A stretch of DNA of 26,141 nucleotides. It comes from Nitrospinota bacterium. Lineage in GTDB: Bacteria > Nitrospinota > Nitrospinia > UBA9942. Each line of letters opens with the position of its first letter. Position 1 is the stretch's first letter. A program made the translations under genes and the position numbers. The stretch lies in assembly GCA_003489165.1 (NCBI GenBank), contig DNJG01000035.1, positions 1-26,141 of the forward strand, written 5' to 3'. The notes beneath the pieces are model-generated. The model ran no database searches. It saw nothing but the letters and a program-made list of their open reading frames with translations, and was not told the DNA's origin. Of the stretch, positions 22,646 through 26,141 are shown piece by piece.

Positions 22646-23176
22646 ATTTTGTTTTAATTCCTCAAGATACCATTTTCTCCATCCATTAAACATAGATATA
22701 GCTTCTTTTGTCCTATAATCAGGATATGTCCATTCCAAAGTTGTAAAAGATTTTTTAATAAACCGATAGGTAAGCTCGGCATAAATACCATCTGCGAGAT
22801 ATAGTCTATGGGCATAGTTTTTTGTAGTAGCCAAGACAAGCTTTTCGGCATTTATATAGCCGGGGTCAATATTAATTTGCCTATTACCATTTGAAGAATC
22901 GGCAAATTCAGATTCCGTTTCATTTGTTATGAGCTTAATTTTCGGAATATTATTGACATTTATTAATTTTTTAAAGCTTATGAACTCCCTCATTAGCCCC
23001 TCTCCCATTTCTTTATTGTAATGTTTTGTAAAATTGAATGGGATTGGAATACTCTGATGATATATCTCCCCGAAGTTATCAATCAGTTTTATCTTTGCAG
23101 ATTTTACTATTTCAATATTCCTATAAATCAATCCTGTAAGGAGCATCACAGGTTGTGGATACTTTATTTTGTCCAT
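22613..23176 (-). CDS. DUF4416 family protein
   Basis: 187 residues from the ATG at 23176; a GTG four codons upstream is possible, but it lies in a repeat arm. The family core is clear: NIDPGYINAEKLVLATTKNYAHRLYLADGIYAEL, then FTTLEWTYPDYRTKEAISMFNGWR near the C-terminus. The family is found in many anaerobic bacteria and its function is not known. The final residues (about 176-187, NRTQINADLGD) are encoded by a CGCAGATTAACGC repeat arm and are probably not native to the family. It lies in line with acyP and tatC. Confidence 0.88.
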   Translation of the reverse strand: MDKIKYPQPVMLLTGLIYRNIEIVKSAKIKLIDNFGEIYHQSIPIPFNFTKHYNKEMGEGLMREFISFKKLINVNNIPKIKLITNETESEFADSSNGNRQINIDPGYINAEKLVLATTKNYAHRLYLADGIYAELTYRFIKKSFTTLEWTYPDYRTKEAISMFNGWRKWYLEELKQNRTQINADLGD

Positions 23177-23183
23177 ATTTTTT

Positions 23184-23246
23184 GCCACTGACTTTCACTG
23201 ACTCATAAAAATCTCAAATCATTTTAAGTCTGTGTAAGTCGGCGGC
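23184..23246. repeat. Imperfect palindrome with GTCAGTGAAAGTCAGTGG arms
   Basis: GCCACTGACTTTCACTGACT (23184-23203) is matched by AGTCTGTGTAAGTCGGCGGC (23227-23246) in inverted sense, 16 of 20 positions, with a 23-bp centre. It fills the gap between the acylphosphatase and DUF4416 genes. It has no T-run, so it is not an obvious terminator. Confidence 0.65.
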
Positions 23247-23256
23247 TGAAATTTGT

Positions 23257-23532
23257 TTAATATCTTACACTGAAATCTTTAAACTCTCCTTTGTAATCAT
23301 CCCACTTTACAGCCACATCATTTACTACTGCTCCCGGAGGTCCCTTGTGACACCATGTTATCAGCCTTTCTATCTTTTCCTTATCCCCTTCTGCAATTAT
23401 CTCAACTGTTCCATCATGCTTATTCCTGACCCATCCCTTAACTCCAAGCATCTGTGCCTGATTTCTTGAATTTGCCCTGAAAAATACCCCCTGCACAATA
23501 CCTGAGATAATTATATGAACCCGTGTATTCAT
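23257..23532 (-). CDS. acyP: Acylphosphatase
   Basis: 91 residues from the ATG at 23532, exactly the family length. The frame continues upstream into tatC. The catalytic arginine lies in GIVQGVFFRANS (R20) and the catalytic asparagine in GWVRNKHDGTVE, followed by AEGDKEKIERLITWCHKGPPGAVV. It hydrolyses acyl phosphates in the cytoplasm. It begins 10 bp after the tatC stop. An alternative ATG seven codons upstream (23553) would overlap tatC. Confidence 0.93.
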   Translation of the reverse strand: MNTRVHIIISGIVQGVFFRANSRNQAQMLGVKGWVRNKHDGTVEIIAEGDKEKIERLITWCHKGPPGAVVNDVAVKWDDYKGEFKDFSVRY

Positions 23533-23542
23533 TATAAATATT

Positions 23543-24334
23543 TCAGCCTTCATTTTTAAGTTGACTGCCAACTGCTGACATATCAACCGGTTTTCCAAAT
23601 AATCGGGCTATAATTATGCTTATCTCATACAGAGCCAGCAACGGAATAGCCATTATAAACATGGTAAATATGTCAGGAGGGGTAAGGACTGCGGAAAGGA
23701 TAAATATTCCCAGTATGGCATATCCCCTTTTCTGGGATAGAAATTCTGGGGTTGCTATGCCTATCTTGCTTAAGAAAAAAATGACAACTGGAAATTCAAA
23801 TATGACACCAGAGCCTATCATAAACCTTCCAACAAAGGAGATATAGTTATTTACTGAAATCATCGGTTTTAGCTCGCTACCAGCAAAGCTTAAAAGGAAT
23901 TTTGTTCCAACTGGCAGGACAATAAAATATGAAAAGGCTGCACCAATGACAAAGCATACTGTAGCCGAAATTACAAATGGAAGCGTATATTTCTTTTCTT
24001 TTTCAAGAAGTCCCGGTGCAACAAATGCCCAGAGCTGATAAATTATCACGGGGAAAGAAAGAAAAATTGCCACAAAAAATGCAACTTTAAGATTAACAAA
24101 AAATGCCTCTGTAGGACTGATAAAAATAAGTTTTTGATTCAACGGCTTCTGGACAAACCTCATAATATCTTCCGAATATGTGTAGCATACTCCAAACCAC
24201 ACAGTAATCGTAGCTATTATGATAATCAATCTCCATCTGAGTTCCTCTAAATGCTCTGTGAAGGGGAGTTTCTCTTCAGGGGTAACTTTTCTAATCTTTC
24301 TTTTTTTTACATCATGCCTATTTTCCACCCCCAC
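23543..24334 (-). CDS. tatC: Sec-independent protein translocase TatC
   Basis: 263 residues with six membrane spans. The family opening PFTEHLEELRWRLI carries the conserved Glu/Arg that bind twin-arginine signal peptides; SPTEAFFVNLKVAF and the FEFPVVIFFLSKIG and LTPPDIFTMF segments follow. TatC is the signal receptor of the folded-protein exporter in the inner membrane. The annotated start is GTG overlapping the TatB-like gene end by 17 bp; a second GTG two codons later sits better after GGAGG and may be the true start. Confidence 0.95.
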   Translation of the reverse strand: MGVENRHDVKKRKIRKVTPEEKLPFTEHLEELRWRLIIIIATITVWFGVCYTYSEDIMRFVQKPLNQKLIFISPTEAFFVNLKVAFFVAIFLSFPVIIYQLWAFVAPGLLEKEKKYTLPFVISATVCFVIGAAFSYFIVLPVGTKFLLSFAGSELKPMISVNNYISFVGRFMIGSGVIFEFPVVIFFLSKIGIATPEFLSQKRGYAILGIFILSAVLTPPDIFTMFIMAIPLLALYEISIIIARLFGKPVDMSAVGSQLKNEG

Positions 24335-24587
24335 CCTCCATTTCCTTAGATTTTTGTCCCTCTGGTGCCTTACCTTTTATATCCTTCATATCCTCTTCAA
24401 TCACATCCTTCCTGTAAAGGTCAGTTTCAGCTGTGTTAATAGAATCCTTTACATTTCTTAATGCTTTCTGAAATTCTGCATAACCCCTCCCGAGTGCCAT
24501 TGCAATCTCAGGAAGCTTATCAGGCCCAATCACAATAATTGCAATGGCAAGTATCACTATTAACTCAGGCATTCCTATTCCAAACAT
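24318..24587 (-). CDS. tatB: Tat translocase TatA/TatB-family subunit, TatB-like
   Basis: 89 residues. One N-terminal membrane span (about 7-21) is followed by the GPDKLPE hinge, an amphipathic helix (about 28-52) and a Lys/Glu/Gly-rich tail. The start MFGIGMPEL carries Glu8, as TatB does, where TatA of Escherichia coli has Gln. With tatC directly after it and no second copy in the window, it may act as TatB or as a combined TatA/B. AGGAGG precedes the ATG. It heads the tat-acyP-DUF4416 operon. Confidence 0.9.
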   Translation of the reverse strand: MFGIGMPELIVILAIAIIVIGPDKLPEIAMALGRGYAEFQKALRNVKDSINTAETDLYRKDVIEEDMKDIKGKAPEGQKSKEMEGGGGK

Positions 24588-24615
24588 TTTTAAATCCTCC
24601 TGTATCTACTCTGAA

Positions 24616-24644
24616 ATGATAATTTATAACTAACACTTTTTCAA
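24616..24644 (-). promoter_or_regulatory. Sigma70-type promoter of the tat operon
   Basis: On the minus strand TTGAAA (24639-24644), 17 bp, then TATCAT (24616-24621). It predicts a leader of about 21 bases with AGGAGG. Confidence 0.6.
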
Positions 24645-24738
24645 TGACTATTTTCCTGATTTTATCTTACCGAGAAATGAATTATTAGATGTGGTTAAAC
24701 TGACTGACTGAACAACGATTGTGTCGTATGAGCAAAGA

Positions 24739-24755
24739 TGGCAAATAAACTGCCA
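24739..24755. promoter_or_regulatory. TGGCA-N7-TGCCA palindrome upstream of the Dpp-type operon
   Basis: TGGCAAATAAACTGCCA is a perfect 5-7-5 palindrome 45 bp before the dppB -10 box, in the 230-bp divergent gap between the tat and dpp operons. It could be a regulator site; there is no T-run. The factor is unknown. Confidence 0.3.
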
Positions 24756-24799
24756 CTCAATACACCAAAAATATACAGATTTTAATAATATGTCAAGGG

Positions 24800-24808
24800 T
24801 GTTATAAT
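24800..24808 (+). promoter_or_regulatory. Extended -10 promoter of the Dpp-type operon (leaderless type)
   Basis: TGTTATAAT is a consensus extended -10. Only ten bases separate it from the permease ATG and there is no ribosome site, so the mRNA would begin about four bases before the start codon. Confidence 0.55.
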
Positions 24809-24818
24809 TATCCCCATT

Positions 24819-25739
24819 ATGAGAAATTATATCATAAAAAGAATTTTCCTGTTTTTTCCTGTCGTAATAGGTGTAATAACACTTGTATTTCTCATAATAC
24901 ATCTTATTCCCGGCGACCCTGTAGAACTGATGCTTGGGGAGAATGCTCAAATCTCGGATAAAGAAAAATTACGAGATGACCTCGGTCTTAATAAGCCAAT
25001 AATTGACCAGTATCTTACTTTTATGCTCAATGCCTTTAAAGGAGATTTGGGGAGGTCTATCCATTCGCAGAAACCAGTTTTTACAACTATTCTGGAAAGG
25101 TTTCCTGCAACATTAGAGTTGACGCTCTGTGCGATTCTCTTAGCAGTAATAATCTCCTTACCTCTTGGCATTATAGCAGCATATAGGCAATACTCTATAT
25201 TTGATAACGGCTCAATGTTTTTATCACTCCTCGGCATTTCAATGCCCAATTTCTGGCTTGGTCCCCTTTTGATAATCTTATTCTCTATAATGCTCGGCTG
25301 GCTGCCTGTTGCGGGGAGAGGAAGTATAAGCCATATTATCCTTCCATCAATAACCTTAGGAACTGCACTATCTTCAATCCTCAGTCGGATGACCCGTTCA
25401 AGTATGATTGATTCCCTGAAGGAAGAATATGTAACAACAGCGAGGGCGAAGGGACTAAGTGAGAATATCGTAGTAATAAAGCATGCCCTTTCAAATGCAA
25501 TGATACCAATTATAACCATAGTAGGGCTTCAATCCGGCGCCCTTCTCTCAGGTGCGATAATTACAGAGACAATATTTTCATGGCCCGGCATAGGGAGGCT
25601 TACAATACAAGCAATCAATACGAGAGACTATCCTCTGCTGCAAGGCTGCATACTCATTATCTCCTTAAGCTATGTAGTAGTAAATTTAATTACAGATATA
25701 CTTTATGCATATTTTGACCCAAGGATAAAGTATGAATAA
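24819..25739 (+). CDS. dppB: Dipeptide/oligopeptide/nickel ABC transporter permease, DppB type
   Basis: 306 residues with six membrane spans. The N-terminal part has IPGDPVELMLGENAQ and the LGLNKPIIDQY and FKGDLGRSI segments typical of DppB/OppB. The EAA coupling loop is at about 207-229 (EYVTTARAKGL, then IVVIKHALSNAMIPII), and SGAIITETIFSWPGIGRL closes the domain. It forms the channel with the DppC-type subunit encoded next; substrate protein and ATPases lie beyond the window. The start has no ribosome site. Its stop overlaps the dppC start by eight bases. The substrate cannot be told from the permease. Confidence 0.94.
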   Translation: MRNYIIKRIFLFFPVVIGVITLVFLIIHLIPGDPVELMLGENAQISDKEKLRDDLGLNKPIIDQYLTFMLNAFKGDLGRSIHSQKPVFTTILERFPATLELTLCAILLAVIISLPLGIIAAYRQYSIFDNGSMFLSLLGISMPNFWLGPLLIILFSIMLGWLPVAGRGSISHIILPSITLGTALSSILSRMTRSSMIDSLKEEYVTTARAKGLSENIVVIKHALSNAMIPIITIVGLQSGALLSGAIITETIFSWPGIGRLTIQAINTRDYPLLQGCILIISLSYVVVNLITDILYAYFDPRIKYE

Positions 25740-26141
25740 TGAAAGTTCAAAGTTCAAAGTTCAAAGTTCAAAGTTAATATTTGTTGGAGGGTTTGTAATC
25801 TTATTCCTGATATTGACTGCCATTTTTGCACCATTAATGGCACCTTATGACCCAAAGGAACAGAATCTATATGAAGGATTAAATACGCCAGATTACAAAC
25901 ACCCTCTCGGACAGGATAGACTGGGAAGGGATATTTTAAGCAGAGTGATATACGGTTCCAGAATATCCCTTATTGTTGGAATATTAGTTGTAGGCATATC
26001 TTCCCTCATTGGTGTAGCTATCGGCTCTATTTCAGGTTATATCGGCGGAAAGGTTGATGAAATCATAATGAGGTTCTGTGATATTGTCCTTGCATTTCCG
26101 GGAATAATCCTCGCCATAGCCATTATGTCAGTATTGGGACC
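25732..26141 (+). CDS. dppC: Dipeptide/oligopeptide/nickel ABC transporter permease, DppC type, 3' end outside the window
   Basis: I translated this by hand; 136 codons are visible before the window ends. The ATG at 25732 overlaps the dppB stop by eight bases. The next ATG (25739) is in another frame that stops after 11 codons. Residues 4-14 (ESSKFKVQSSK) are encoded by a 7-bp repeat array. They are followed by the first membrane span (about 16-33), LMAPYDPKEQNL, the family motif HPLGQDRLGRDILSRVIYGSRISL (about 59-82) and SGYIGGKVDEIIMRFCDIVLAFP. It pairs with DppB as the second channel subunit. Confidence 0.93.
   Translation, partial: MNNESSKFKVQSSKLIFVGGFVILFLILTAIFAPLMAPYDPKEQNLYEGLNTPDYKHPLGQDRLGRDILSRVIYGSRISLIVGILVVGISSLIGVAIGSISGYIGGKVDEIIMRFCDIVLAFPGIILAIAIMSVLG
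25742..25775. repeat. AAAGTTC heptad array at the start of dppC
   Basis: Four exact AAAGTTC units (25742-25769) and a partial fifth lie directly after the dppB/dppC overlap and encode the DppC N-terminus. Copy number decides whether the ATG at 25732 is in frame with the rest of dppC. Confidence 0.88.

Noticed and set aside
23533..23598. Longer acylphosphatase frame
   Set aside because: It runs into tatC and exceeds the 90-residue family length.
24739..24755. Terminator hairpin between tat and dpp operons
   Set aside because: The stem is only 5 bp, there is no T-run, and both flanking genes point away from it; kept only as a weak operator candidate.
24591..24818. tRNA or small RNA gene in the tat/dpp gap
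   Set aside because: No cloverleaf arms, T-loop GTTCGA or CCA-end pattern could be found.
24648..24950. Minus-strand open frame opposite the start of dppB
   Set aside because: Low-complexity, no ribosome site, overlaps the tat and dpp promoters and the dppB coding start.

Overview
This AT-rich, gene-dense window of about 26 kb reads as chromosome of a free-living, probably anaerobic Gram-negative bacterium. The evidence is a MacA/MacB-type tripartite exporter, a Tat translocase, a [4Fe-4S] sulfhydrogenase-type beta subunit, a cytochrome b6-type quinol oxidase core and a hemerythrin-like protein. The aromatic/ribosomal gene order (pheA-hisC-tyrA-cmk-rpsA-sppA/HU) resembles Deltaproteobacteria and Nitrospirota-like genomes. 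I cannot name a taxon from sequence alone. No rRNA, tRNA, CRISPR array or autonomous transposon was seen.

Layout. (1) 1-5547, minus strand: RND adaptor, MacB-like ATPase, MacB-like permease, a membrane protein with a C-terminal GspE/MshE-N-like domain, a hydrogenase-type iron-sulfur beta subunit, and a cyclic-nucleotide-binding protein cut by the window edge. (2) 5723-9056, minus: aroK, aroC, a single-chain cytochrome b6/subunit IV/heme-c protein and a small membrane-anchored protein, joined by overlaps. (3) 9173-18459, minus: an unknown 191-residue protein, a REC-REC-HD-GYP regulator, pheA, hisC, a tyrA-cmk fusion, rpsA, sppA and HU/IHF, closed by a hairpin terminator at 9101-9125. (4) 18547-20826, plus: ftsK. 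(5) 20830-21763: fmdB-type zinc ribbon and hemerythrin, divergent around an FNR-like palindrome. (6) 21787-24587, minus: a TatB-like subunit, tatC, acylphosphatase, a DUF4416 protein and an ABC ATPase. (7) 24819-26141, plus: Dpp/Opp-type permeases, the second one cut by the window edge.

The most unusual signal is not a gene. At least seven places carry arrays of degenerate 7-bp units. Their sequences differ (AAGATTG, AAAGTTC, AAAAGGC, TTAGTGG, ATTGACT and others) but all share the heptad period. Most lie at gene borders, and several are translated: one bridges tyrA and cmk into a single reading frame at the place where aroA commonly sits in related operons, one encodes a lysine-rich loop inside the FtsK motor, one encodes the DppC N-terminus and one supplies the C-terminal codons of the hydrogenase subunit. 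A second class, imperfect palindromes built on CGCAGATTAACGCAGA-like or GTCAGTGAAAGTCAGTGG-like arms, lies at further gene borders and supplies the C-terminus of the DUF4416 protein.

Functionally, regions 2 and 3 hold much of the late shikimate, phenylalanine and tyrosine pathway (AroK, AroC, PheA, TyrA and an aminotransferase) with translation and nucleotide genes. EPSP synthase (aroA) is absent from the window. Several operon heads have a -10 box almost touching the start codon and no Shine-Dalgarno sequence, which suggests leaderless mRNAs.
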